Positions 44,094 to 51,787 of a stretch of 64,000 nt of DNA are shown in pieces. Every line of letters starts with the position of its first letter. Position 1 is the stretch's first letter. The translations under genes and the position numbers were made by a program. The stretch is from Sinorhizobium kostiense (GTDB taxonomy: Bacteria > Pseudomonadota > Alphaproteobacteria > Rhizobiales > Rhizobiaceae): positions 124,001-188,000 of the forward strand of contig NZ_JAGILA010000003.1 of NCBI RefSeq assembly GCF_017874595.1, given 5' to 3'. Below the pieces are notes generated by a model. That model ran no database searches and had not been told where the DNA came from. It saw nothing but the letters and a program-made list of their open reading frames with translations.

Positions 44094-44734
44094 GGTCGGC
44101 GATCCGGCAGGACGGAGCAAAGGCGCTCGAGGATGCGCACATTCGCCGGTCGGTTCTCGTTGCCGCAAAGGCGGAGGACATGGCCATGGCCCGCGGAGCG
44201 GACTGGCTTGATGCGACGCTCTGCCGGCGAATGGCGGCTCTGCCCCGCATGCAGACGCGGCTCTTCGAGTGGATTGCGCAGGCGGTCGGCGATCCCGCCT
44301 CCTGCAGCGACAGCCTGCGACGATTTCTCCTCCTGCCTTCGGATGCGAGGAAGGAGGCGGCATTGCGCGCAGGCCTGACCTACCATTTGAACGCATTTGG
44401 AACGGCGTTTGCCCGCGAGATCGTCGCAGCGCTTTCTGGCGTCTTCGGCAGTGAGGCAGTTCGTTTCGCGTTTGCCCATGCCGTGCTTTCCCCCGCCTCA
44501 GCGGCTCCGCTCGACCCGTCCCAGGACGAAAGCCGCCGGCTCGTCCTTGCCGATGGCGGTCGAATCCTCGCTCTATGGTTCAAGAGCGAGGGCCTGGCCG
44601 GTGCCTGGCAGCCCGACTGGGGGGATCTCGATGCCGGGTCCGTGACGCTCATTCGGCCGGCCGCCTGCGCCATCGGCGCTGCCGCGGCCGCCGCGACGAT
44701 AGCAGAAAGGGACGGCGCCGATGACAGAGCTTAG
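44090..44734 (+). CDS. nolU: T3SS sorting-platform protein SctK (NolU)
   Basis: A 214-residue protein at the NolU/SctK position between SctJ and SctL. SctK links the sorting platform to the membrane rings. The sequence is poorly conserved across T3SS; LCRRMAALPRMQTRLFEWIAQAVGDP and LRAGLTYHLNAFGTAFAREIVAAL resemble rhizobial NolU. The ATG at 44090 overlaps the rhcJ stop; the stop lies 14 nt inside nolV. Confidence 0.82.
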   Translation: MRSAIRQDGAKALEDAHIRRSVLVAAKAEDMAMARGADWLDATLCRRMAALPRMQTRLFEWIAQAVGDPASCSDSLRRFLLLPSDARKEAALRAGLTYHLNAFGTAFAREIVAALSGVFGSEAVRFAFAHAVLSPASAAPLDPSQDESRRLVLADGGRILALWFKSEGLAGAWQPDWGDLDAGSVTLIRPAACAIGAAAAAATIAERDGADDRA

Positions 44735-45281
44735 GCGCCGCAGCCGCGTCATCCCGGCTCGGGAGTTCGGTTTGGTAAGCGAAGCTGCGGCCTTGGCCGC
44801 GGCCGCACGGGAGGCCGCGGCCATTGAAACCGCAAAGGCCTCGGAGGTACGCGAGGCGGCACGGGAGGACGGCTACCGCGCAGGCTATGCCGAAGGGCTG
44901 CGCAGGGCGACGGAGGGATTTGCCGCCGCAGCCGCCAAGGCGGAAAAGGCGCTCTTCAATATCGAAAGCCTAGTCACACCGATTGTGCTCAGGTCTGTCG
45001 CCAGAATAGTTGGTAGTCTCGATGCAGACGAGCGGGTTCGTCGCCTTGTCACCCAGGCGATCGCCGAAACGGCCGAGACCCAGCGCGTGACGTTGCGCGT
45101 TGCCGCCGGCGAGGCGGCGGTGGTCCGCAAGGCGATCGAAGGGCTCGATCAGCGCATCGATGTGGTCGCTGACCAGTTCCTTTCGGCCGGCGAAATCGTG
45201 ATGGAGACTCCTGCGAGCCGGGCGCATATCGGCGTTCGGGAACAGATCGCCGCGCTCATGGAGGCGGCCGAGCGTGGTTGA
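44721..45281 (+). CDS. nolV: T3SS stator protein SctL (NolV)
   Basis: A 186-residue FliH/YscL-type regulator of the ATPase. The N-terminal half is an Ala/Glu-rich helix (VSEAAALAAAAREAAAIETA, YRAGYAEGLRRATEGFAAA). The C-terminal domain includes PIVLRSVARIVGSLDADERVRRLV and a VVADQFLSAGEIVMETPASRAHIGV segment typical of the family. It overlaps nolU by 14 nt and rhcN by 8 nt. Confidence 0.88.
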   Translation: MTELRRRSRVIPAREFGLVSEAAALAAAAREAAAIETAKASEVREAAREDGYRAGYAEGLRRATEGFAAAAAKAEKALFNIESLVTPIVLRSVARIVGSLDADERVRRLVTQAIAETAETQRVTLRVAAGEAAVVRKAIEGLDQRIDVVADQFLSAGEIVMETPASRAHIGVREQIAALMEAAERG

Positions 45282-46590
45282 AGCGCTGCTGCGGCTCGAA
45301 AGAGACATGGCTCGGGCGGAGACGCGTCGGCCTAGCGGCCGTGTCATCGGCGTTTCGGGGCTACTGGTGCGCGCGCATCTTCCGGCAGTGCGGATCGGCG
45401 AGCTTTGCGAACTGCGCGAACCGGGTCAGGGACGGCTGGGGTTCGCCGATGTCGTCGGCGTCGACGGCGAAACCGCTCTTCTTTCGCTGCATGGGGATAC
45501 CCGCGGCATATCAGTGCGCACGGAAGTCGTTCCGTCCGGCCGTGAGCCTTCGGTTACGACGGGCGATTTCCTGATCGGCGCCATCATCGATGCCCACGGA
45601 AACATCCTTCGCAAGGCGGAGGGCCAGACGGGCCAGACGGCGCGCTTTTCGCAGCCGCTTCACGCGGCGCCGGCCGACATGCTGTCGCGGCGCCCGATCG
45701 ACCGTCGTTTCCCGGTCGGCATTCCCGCGATCGATGGCCTGCTGACCTGCGGGGAAGGTCAGCGGATCGGCATCTTCGGCTCCCCCGGGGTCGGAAAATC
45801 GACTTTGATCGGCGACATCATCAAAAACAGCGAGGCTGATCTCGTCGTCTGTGCGCTCGTCGGCGAGCGCGGACGCGAGGTCGGGGAATTCGTCAACCGC
45901 GTCATGCCGGCGGGCAAGCCGTCGAACACGGTGCTCGTCGTCGCCACATCCGACCGGCCCGCGCTCGAGCGTTACAAGGCCGTGCTGACGGCAACCACCG
46001 TCGCCGAGCATTTCCGCGACCGGGGCAAGCGTGTGCTTCTCATCGTCGACAGCGTCACGCGCATGGCACGGGCGCTGCGCGAGGTGGGTCTTGCCGCCGG
46101 CGAGCCGCCGGTGCGCCGCGGCTTTCCCCCTTCCGTCTTTGCCGCGCTGCCCCAGGTTTTCGAACGGGCCGGCAACAGCGCAAGCGGAACGATGACGGCG
46201 TTCTACACGGTGCTGGTCGAGGGGGCGGAACAGGACGACCCGATCGCCGAGGAGACCCGCGCGCTTCTCGACGGACATATCGTGCTGTCCGATCGTATCG
46301 CCCAGAGCGGGCATTTCCCCGCCATCGACGTGCTCGCCAGCAGGAGCCGCACGATGAATGCCGTCGTCGATGAGAGCCACAACAAGGCGGCAAACCATCT
46401 GCGGTCATTGCTCGCTCTCTACAAGGAGGTTGAGCTCCTCATCCGCGTCGGCGAATATCGGCAGGGGCAGGATGCGGCCGCCGACGAGGCGGTGCGCAAG
46501 CGCGACAGGATCAACAGCTTTCTGTATGGCGCTAAAGGCTGTCGCACCTTCGATGAAACGGTCGCAGCGCTTCGCGAGCTCGCCCGATGA
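45274..46590 (+). CDS. rhcN: T3SS ATPase SctN
   Basis: A 438-residue F1-beta-like ATPase that unfolds effectors and strips chaperones. Walker A GSPGVGKSTL lies at about residues 170-179 and Walker B VLLIVDSVTRMARALREV at about 250. SGTMTAFYTVLVEGAEQDDPIAEETRALLDGHIVLS is diagnostic for T3SS ATPases. The length is standard, there are no breaks, and it overlaps rhcQ by 4 nt. Confidence 0.96.
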   Translation: MVEALLRLERDMARAETRRPSGRVIGVSGLLVRAHLPAVRIGELCELREPGQGRLGFADVVGVDGETALLSLHGDTRGISVRTEVVPSGREPSVTTGDFLIGAIIDAHGNILRKAEGQTGQTARFSQPLHAAPADMLSRRPIDRRFPVGIPAIDGLLTCGEGQRIGIFGSPGVGKSTLIGDIIKNSEADLVVCALVGERGREVGEFVNRVMPAGKPSNTVLVVATSDRPALERYKAVLTATTVAEHFRDRGKRVLLIVDSVTRMARALREVGLAAGEPPVRRGFPPSVFAALPQVFERAGNSASGTMTAFYTVLVEGAEQDDPIAEETRALLDGHIVLSDRIAQSGHFPAIDVLASRSRTMNAVVDESHNKAANHLRSLLALYKEVELLIRVGEYRQGQDAAADEAVRKRDRINSFLYGAKGCRTFDETVAALRELAR

Positions 46591-47603
46591 CCGTCGCGAC
46601 AATCCGTACAATCGAAGCCGTAACCAACATGCGCGCAGATGCCCCCCGCATCGGTGCCCGAAAGCCGTGGCGAATCCCGCTGGGAGACGGCACCGTGGCG
46701 GTTCGCCCTTTAGCGCCGGAGATCGCCATCGGCAGGATCGGCGACCCGGTGGCCGTCCGCCTCGAGATCGCCGGCCGCGCCGCCGAACTGTGGGTGCCCG
46801 AGGGGACGTTGAGACTGTTCGTGGAACGGTTCGAGCCGCTGACCCGGTGGGACCTGCTGCCGCCAGCAACGAAGGCCAACCTGCTCGAGTGCCTGGTTGC
46901 CGATGCGCTCGGCGCCATCGAGAATGAGGCCGGCGGACAGATCGCGCTCACCGAACTCGACGAGCCGACCGTCGATCGCGCGGCGCTGAATTTCGCCTTC
47001 GATGTGAGCTGGGACGGCCTCGCCTGCACGATTTGCGGCAAATTCGATCCGGAGACGCTTGCCGGACTTGTCCGCTGGGCGGCCCGGTTGCCCCGGCGCA
47101 GCCTGAGCGGGCTCACGACGAGCGTTGCGTTCAGGCGCGGCTTTGCCCTTCTTACGGCCGGCGAGATTCAAAATCTCGCGCCGGGCGACGCGATCGTCAT
47201 CGATCCGGCAATGCCAGAAACCGCCGTCGCGGTCACGGGGGAGCGCTATCTCGCCCGCTGCACCCGCACGCAACGCGGCTTCACGCTCGACGAGCCTTTG
47301 CTGACCCGCCCCAGGAACCCGATGAGGCATCTCATGACGAACGAAGACGTGGACCAGGATCTGCAAGGGCCGCCGCAGCCTTCGGCTATCTCCGATATCC
47401 CGATCAAGCTCGTTTTCGAAGCCGGGCGCGTCGAATTGCCGCTCGGCGAGCTCGAAGCGCTCGGCGAAGGGCATGTCTTCACGCTCGACCGCACATTACC
47501 GGAAGCGGTCGATATCGTCGCGCAAGGCCGCATCATCGGTCGCGGCGAGATCGTCGCGCTGGACGGCTTCGCAGCGGTCCGCATCACGGCGCTTCACGAC
47601 TGA
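46587..47603 (+). CDS. rhcQ: T3SS C-ring protein SctQ
   Basis: A 338-residue protein of the sorting platform. The C-terminal SpoA domain (about 265-335) contains DIPIKLVFEAGRVELPLGELEALGEGHVFTL and GRIIGRGEIVALDGFAAVRIT, typical of FliN/SctQ. The N-terminal part is weakly conserved. The start overlaps rhcN (ATGA), and the stop shares a base with rhcR. NGR234-type loci have a small SctO-like gene (y4yJ) between rhcN and rhcQ; here the SctO-like gene is elsewhere (50228-50647). Confidence 0.9.
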   Translation: MTVATIRTIEAVTNMRADAPRIGARKPWRIPLGDGTVAVRPLAPEIAIGRIGDPVAVRLEIAGRAAELWVPEGTLRLFVERFEPLTRWDLLPPATKANLLECLVADALGAIENEAGGQIALTELDEPTVDRAALNFAFDVSWDGLACTICGKFDPETLAGLVRWAARLPRRSLSGLTTSVAFRRGFALLTAGEIQNLAPGDAIVIDPAMPETAVAVTGERYLARCTRTQRGFTLDEPLLTRPRNPMRHLMTNEDVDQDLQGPPQPSAISDIPIKLVFEAGRVELPLGELEALGEGHVFTLDRTLPEAVDIVAQGRIIGRGEIVALDGFAAVRITALHD

Positions 47604-48256
47604 TGGAAAGCAGTTTTCCCCTTGCCCAAAGTCTCGCCGCCATGGCGGCGATCTCGGCGCTCCCCGTCATCGCGGTCGTGGCGACCTCCTTCACCAAGAT
47701 TTCCGTCGTGCTGCTGATCGTCCGCAATGCCATCGGCATCCAGCAGACGCCGCCGAACCTCCTGGTTTTCGCCGTCGCCATCGTGCTTTCCGCATTCGTC
47801 ATGAACCCGGTGCTCCAGGAATCGTGGCGGATCCTCGCGACGAGCGGCCAGGATTTCGGCACGATCGGCGGAATGGCGGCGGGCATTGCCGAGCTCTCGG
47901 CGCCGCTGAAGGCTTTCATGCTGAAATTCTCCGACGAGGAGGTTCGCGGTTTCTTCGTCCAATCGTCGCAGCAGGTCTGGTCTGGCGCACAGGGAACACC
48001 CGCCGACCCGGACGACATCACAATTCTCACGCCGAGTTTCCTGGTCTCCGAATTGACCCGGGCCTTCCAGATCGGCTTCCTGATCTATCTGCCCTTTCTG
48101 ATGATCGACTTCGCGGTTTCCGCGATCCTCGTTGCGCTCGGGATGCAAATGATGTCGCCGACTGTCGTGTCGACTCCGCTCAAGCTGCTGCTCTTCGTCG
48201 CCGTCGATGGCTGGCGGCGGCTTCTCGAAGGACTTGTGCTTTCCTATGCGGGATGA
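47603..48256 (+). CDS. rhcR: T3SS export apparatus protein SctR
   Basis: A 217-residue membrane protein of the export gate. It starts MESSFPLAQSLAAMAAISAL. It has four hydrophobic segments and the family motifs TSFTKISVVLLIVRNAIGIQQTPPN, SFLVSELTRAFQIGFLIYLPF and MMSPTVVSTPLKLLLFV. The start follows directly on the rhcQ stop; it overlaps rhcS by 4 nt. Confidence 0.96.
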   Translation: MESSFPLAQSLAAMAAISALPVIAVVATSFTKISVVLLIVRNAIGIQQTPPNLLVFAVAIVLSAFVMNPVLQESWRILATSGQDFGTIGGMAAGIAELSAPLKAFMLKFSDEEVRGFFVQSSQQVWSGAQGTPADPDDITILTPSFLVSELTRAFQIGFLIYLPFLMIDFAVSAILVALGMQMMSPTVVSTPLKLLLFVAVDGWRRLLEGLVLSYAG

Positions 48257-48528
48257 TCATGGTTGAGGAACAGATCGCCACCGAGATCAGTACGTCCATC
48301 GTCGCTACTTTCGCGTTGGCGGGACCGATCCTCGCGTTCGCCGCCGTTCTTGGGCTGGTGATCGCGATCTTCCAGGCGGCGACGCAGATCCAGGAACAGA
48401 CGATCGCGCAGATCGTCAAGATCTTCTCGATCTCTTTCCTGCTGCTCGTTTTCGGACGGGCGCTGGCGACGCCGCTGATCGAGCATTCGATCCACATCCT
48501 CAACGATTTCCCGACCATGATACGGTGA
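48253..48528 (+). CDS. rhcS: T3SS export apparatus protein SctS
   Basis: A 91-residue protein with two membrane helices (about residues 15-38 and 52-75) and the FliQ/SctS motif GLVIAIFQAATQIQEQTIAQIVK. The ATG at 48253 gives ATGA overlap with rhcR; ATG 48259 is a second possible start in the same frame. It is 6 bp ahead of rhcT. Confidence 0.95.
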   Translation: MIMVEEQIATEISTSIVATFALAGPILAFAAVLGLVIAIFQAATQIQEQTIAQIVKIFSISFLLLVFGRALATPLIEHSIHILNDFPTMIR

Positions 48529-48534
48529 GCGCCG

Positions 48535-49344
48535 ATGGCACTCGCGGCTGCGTCCCTCGTCAACGAGCAGACGGCGGTGCCGGCCGCCGCGCTGCTGGGC
48601 GCCGCGCGTGCCCTCGGTATCACGGTCATTTTTCCCTTGTTTTCGCTCTTCAGCATCGTCGGCATCTTGCGCTTCGGCCTCGCCATCGGACTTTCGGCCC
48701 CATCGGTTTTCCATGCCTATTCGGTGCTTGCCGCGGGGAAGACCTCGTATTTCGACCTCGCGGCCCTGTCGTTGAAGGAAATGGCGTTCGGCGGTCTCCT
48801 TGGCATGGGCCTTGGCATTCCCTTCTGGGCGGCGCAGTCGGCGGGAGACATGACCGACGTCTATCGCGGCGCGAATGCCGCCAATCTCTTCGATCAGGTG
48901 AATGCGCTCGAGACGACACCGCTCGGTTCGCTGCTGATGTCGGTCGCGCTTGCGGTATTCGTTGCGGCGGGCGGTGTAATCGACCTCGTGGCGATCTTCT
49001 ACAATTCCTTCGGGCTTTGGCCGCTTTTTGCCCTGAGCCCGGTCGCGACCGATAATTGGCTGATGATTATCCTCGAAAGCTTCGCCCGACTGTTTCGCGT
49101 CGGCGCGGTGCTTGCCGCTCCTTTCGTCATCGTCATGTGCGTGGTCGAGCTGTCGCTGGCCTTCGTCGGGCGCTCGGCGAAACAGTTCCCGTTGAACGAC
49201 AGCGGCGCTACATTCAAGAACCTCGCCGTCCTCGTCGTGCTCGTCGTCTATTCGTCTTTCGTCACCAGCTATTTCGGCACGCTATGGACAGAGTCCTTCG
49301 CCGAGATCAAGGCCTTCCTGGAAGTCGGCCATGGCGAAAAATGA
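48535..49344 (+). CDS. rhcT: T3SS export apparatus protein SctT
   Basis: A 269-residue FliR/SctT-type membrane protein with five or six hydrophobic helices. Family segments are FGLAIGLSAPSVFHAY, KEMAFGGLLGMGLGIPFWAAQSAGDMTDVYRGANAA (about 80-115) and ELSLAFVGRSAKQFPLNDSG. It forms the core of the export gate with SctR and SctS. The last 14 nt overlap rhcU. Confidence 0.94.
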   Translation: MALAAASLVNEQTAVPAAALLGAARALGITVIFPLFSLFSIVGILRFGLAIGLSAPSVFHAYSVLAAGKTSYFDLAALSLKEMAFGGLLGMGLGIPFWAAQSAGDMTDVYRGANAANLFDQVNALETTPLGSLLMSVALAVFVAAGGVIDLVAIFYNSFGLWPLFALSPVATDNWLMIILESFARLFRVGAVLAAPFVIVMCVVELSLAFVGRSAKQFPLNDSGATFKNLAVLVVLVVYSSFVTSYFGTLWTESFAEIKAFLEVGHGEK

Positions 49345-50116
49345 CGATACCGAGGAAAAGTCCCTTCCCCCGAGCCGGGTAAAGCTCGACAGGCTCCGGC
49401 GGGAGGGTCAGGTCCCTCGATCGCGCGAGTTGCCGGTGGCGCTTTCGGTGCTGGCGATCGCGACCTATCTCGCCTGGGGCCTCGGCAGCATCATCGGCGA
49501 TTTCGTTCACCTCTTCGACGCCGTGCTGCAGCTGGTCGGCAAGCCCACTGAGGTCCCGGCGCTTGCGTCGGTGCTGACTAAGATGGGCGCAGCGCTCCTC
49601 AGCATCGTCTGGCCTCCACTCCTCCTCGGATTGGTAGTCGTCCTTGCGGCATCGATCATCGATGCGCAGGGCTTTCCCGTATCGATGAAACAAATGGGCT
49701 TCGATCTCGGCCGTCTCAATCCGATGGAAGGTCTGAAAAAAGTCGTTTCCCTCGACAGCCTCACGGAGTTCCTCAAGGGACTCGCGAAACTGGCTCTTCT
49801 TTCCGTCGCCGGCGCCGGCACCCTTCTTTATTTCCTGAACGGGATCTTCTGGTCGCCGCTATGCGGCGAAGCCTGCGTCCTGGGCGTTGCGGTTCACCTT
49901 GTCGGCACGATCGCCGTCATCTCGGCCGCCATCATGATCGTCGCTGCGTTCTTCGACCTGCACATCTCACGCGCACTCTTCCGACGGGAACACCGGATGA
50001 CCAAGACCGAAGCCCGGCGCGAGCACAAGGAGACCCAGGGCGACCCGCATGTGAAATCGGCACGCCGGCAGATTGGCGCGGAGATGCGAAATTCACCGCC
50101 GCGCAAGCAAGGCTAA
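49331..50116 (+). CDS. rhcU: T3SS export switch protein SctU, C-terminally truncated
   Basis: A 261-residue FlhB/YscU-family protein with an N-terminal charged start (SRVKLDRLRREGQVPRSRELP). It has four membrane segments between about residues 28 and 210, and the start of the cytoplasmic domain (HRMTKTEARREHKETQGDPHVKSARRQ). Family members continue to about 345-360 residues and self-cleave at an NPTH site; this one stops roughly 15 residues before where NPTH should be. The TAA coincides with the first base of the palindromic repeat at 50116. No NPTH-coding segment is found elsewhere in the T3SS locus. Confidence 0.88.
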   Translation: MAKNDDTEEKSLPPSRVKLDRLRREGQVPRSRELPVALSVLAIATYLAWGLGSIIGDFVHLFDAVLQLVGKPTEVPALASVLTKMGAALLSIVWPPLLLGLVVVLAASIIDAQGFPVSMKQMGFDLGRLNPMEGLKKVVSLDSLTEFLKGLAKLALLSVAGAGTLLYFLNGIFWSPLCGEACVLGVAVHLVGTIAVISAAIMIVAAFFDLHISRALFRREHRMTKTEARREHKETQGDPHVKSARRQIGAEMRNSPPRKQG

Positions 50117-50164
50117 TGCATGTCGCCCAAAAGTGTGCAGCGGTTTTGGGCCAACGACATGCAT
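50116..50164. repeat. Dispersed rhizobial palindromic repeat
   Basis: ATGCATGTCG (50116-50125) pairs with CGACATGCAT (50155-50164), and inside it CCCAAAA pairs with TTTTGGG, leaving a small CCAA bulge and an 11-nt loop. From memory this is a common intergenic palindrome of Sinorhizobium and related genomes. It starts exactly at the last base of the rhcU stop codon. Confidence 0.82.
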
Positions 50165-50227
50165 AAAAACAGGAATCTAAAGCGCAATCCTCTATTCGCG
50201 CCGCGGTTCTTCGTACAGCCCTGAACT

Positions 50228-50647
50228 TCAGCTATCCGGAGACGCCAGTGCATCCATCCGGGCCGCCTTGCGCCGCGCAAGCGCAAGCTCGGTCCTGCAT
50301 TCCTTCAGCATCCGGGAGAGGCCGGCGCGTTCCGCATCGAGTTCTTCGACGCGCGCCTGCGCCAAGGAGCGCTCTCGACCGATCAGTTCAAGCTTCTGCG
50401 AGGCAAGAAGCAAAGCTCGTCCCGTGACGAGCTTGCCGGGCGACATTTTCCGGATCGGCGAAGCCTCGTCTTCCCGCCGACTGATGTCATTCAGCAATCT
50501 TTCCGCGGAAGTCTTCTCCCGTTCGATCCGTTCGAACCGCTCCTCGAGTTCCTTCAGCCGTCGCGCAAGCCTGGTCTCCCGGGCACTCCTCAGTCGAACG
50601 AGCTGGCCGATGGCGGCCGCATCGGCCGCCGGTATGGCCCTCGGCAT
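50228..50647 (-). CDS. T3SS stalk-like coiled-coil protein (SctO/YscO-like)
   Basis: A 139-residue protein that is almost entirely a charged coiled coil (RLARRLKELEERFERIEREK; LELIGRERSLAQARVEELDA; LSRMLKECRTELALARRK). This fits SctO/FliJ stalk proteins that couple the ATPase to the export gate by shape and by location. It is encoded opposite to the main operon and shares one base with rhcC1 upstream, so the two are co-transcribed. Sequence identity in this family is always low. Confidence 0.7.
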   Translation of the reverse strand: MPRAIPAADAAAIGQLVRLRSARETRLARRLKELEERFERIEREKTSAERLLNDISRREDEASPIRKMSPGKLVTGRALLLASQKLELIGRERSLAQARVEELDAERAGLSRMLKECRTELALARRKAARMDALASPDS

Positions 50648-51201
50648 CAGTTGGGCGCCGAGGTGCGTTGTACGGTCACGACTTCCGGCACGCCCTCTTT
50701 GAACACCTGGACCGTTTTTTCCATGGACCGGTTAAGCACGCTCTCGACGGCGGAGACGAAGATCGGGGGACCGCGGACAATCAGGACATCGCTTGTCGGA
50801 TCGTATTGGATCGCCGTTTCGGGATATATCGGAAACAGCGCCCGCACCGCGTTGCGCGCCACATCCCAGCTTCGCGTCCGTTGCTCCAGGACGACAGTGT
50901 TGATCTCGCTCTTGGGCGAAATGACCATCCGGCTTCCGTCGAAGGCGACGAACAGGTTCGCTGCTTCGCCAAGCGCCCGGAACGCCTCCACCCCGCTGCC
51001 GTCCACGGTCCAGTTCTCGACCGTCCCGTTCAAGGTCCCGACGGGCGTCACCGGGATGCCGGTCATGAACTCCAGGGTTTCGACGACCTGAGACACCGGC
51101 TGGGAAATGACCTTGAGGCGCACGTTGCGCACATCAGCGGTCGCAATTGATGCGAGTGCGAGCCAAACGGCTGTAGCGACAAGGAACATGCAGCCTCTCA
51201 C
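50647..51201 (-). CDS. rhcC1: T3SS secretin N-terminal half RhcC1 (NolW-like)
   Basis: A 184-residue periplasmic N-domain part of the outer-membrane secretin. Rhizobia split the secretin into RhcC1 and RhcC2. A signal peptide (MFLVATAVWLALASIATA) is followed by the N0 fold (LKVISQPVSQVVETLEFMTGIPV) and an N1-type fold (WDVARNAVRALFPIYPETAIQYDPTSDVLIVRGPPIFVSAVESVL). GTG 51199-51201 has GGAGG 7 nt upstream and is preferred; ATG 51187-51189 is an alternative. A start at 51285 would place the signal 28 residues inside. RhcC2 is not in the window. Confidence 0.87.
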   Translation of the reverse strand: MRGCMFLVATAVWLALASIATADVRNVRLKVISQPVSQVVETLEFMTGIPVTPVGTLNGTVENWTVDGSGVEAFRALGEAANLFVAFDGSRMVISPKSEINTVVLEQRTRSWDVARNAVRALFPIYPETAIQYDPTSDVLIVRGPPIFVSAVESVLNRSMEKTVQVFKEGVPEVVTVQRTSAPN

Positions 51202-51278
51202 GATGGTGCCTCCGCCTTCGTAATTCGTTTGGAAGCTCTTAGCACTGTCTTGCGGACTCAGATAGAACTTTCTCGCGT

Positions 51279-51319
51279 ATCTCAATGTAGAACTAACGCG
51301 GAGAGCCGTACATTGAGAT
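51279..51319. promoter_or_regulatory. Operator-like inverted repeat in the divergent T3SS promoter region
   Basis: ATCTCAATGTA (51279-51289) and TACATTGAGAT (51309-51319) form perfect 11-bp arms, 30 bp centre to centre. They lie 78 bp upstream of rhcC1 and about 185 bp upstream of the needle-like gene. The surrounding 200 bp are AT-rich, unlike the flanking genes. This is the pattern of a dimeric regulator site controlling divergent transcription. It is not the tts-box. Confidence 0.65.
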
Positions 51320-51502
51320 TGTCAACATGTTAAACTCCGTTCACTTTACGTTCAAACCGATATCCATGAAACAAATACAACTCATTTAAGCCACAAATTA
51401 AAGACTGATTTGTTATCCCTGAATCGCACGATATTCAAAAATAAAAATTGATTGTCGCTTTGATTACGGTAGGCTGAGTATCGTTCAACAAGGAGACAAG
51501 AA

Positions 51503-51670
51503 ATGGCTAGTACCAGTCCTACATCTACCCTGGAAGGGGGAATCAGTTCTGCAATTTCCAGTTTCAAGGCTGCGCAGAACGAAGCAACGGCACAGAGCCT
51601 GCAGGTCGCGACCGAAATCACCAAAATCAATGGCGTCGCCAACGCCACCAAGAAGATCGGTCCGGCTTGA
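51503..51670 (+). CDS. Small T3SS needle/pilus-subunit-like protein
   Basis: A 55-residue peptide with an excellent ribosome site (AAGGAG, 8 nt before ATG 51503). The start MASTSPTSTLEGG is Ser/Thr-rich and signal-like for T3 export. The rest is one amphipathic helix (ISSAISSFKAAQNEATAQSL, QVATEITKINGVANATKKI) without Cys, Trp or Tyr. Composition, size and location within the rhc locus resemble NopA-type or Hrp-pilus-type extracellular subunits. It is followed by a strong hairpin. Identity as the needle subunit is inference. Confidence 0.6.
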   Translation: MASTSPTSTLEGGISSAISSFKAAQNEATAQSLQVATEITKINGVANATKKIGPA

Positions 51671-51679
51671 TATGACCGG

Positions 51680-51702
51680 GGCGAAGCCGATTCGGCTTCG
51701 CC
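51680..51702 (+). terminator. Strong hairpin after the needle-like gene
   Basis: GGCGAAGCCG (51680-51689) pairs perfectly with CGGCTTCGCC (51693-51702) around a 3-nt loop. There is no long T-run, so it could be a terminator or an mRNA 3'-stabiliser giving the small upstream gene higher expression than sctD. Confidence 0.65.
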
Positions 51703-51787
51703 GCCCTCTTCCGCATTGCGCTCTTCACTTCACAACGCCATGCCAAGTTGAGGAGTGCGCCAGCAGCAGAAACGATTGGAGTGATCC

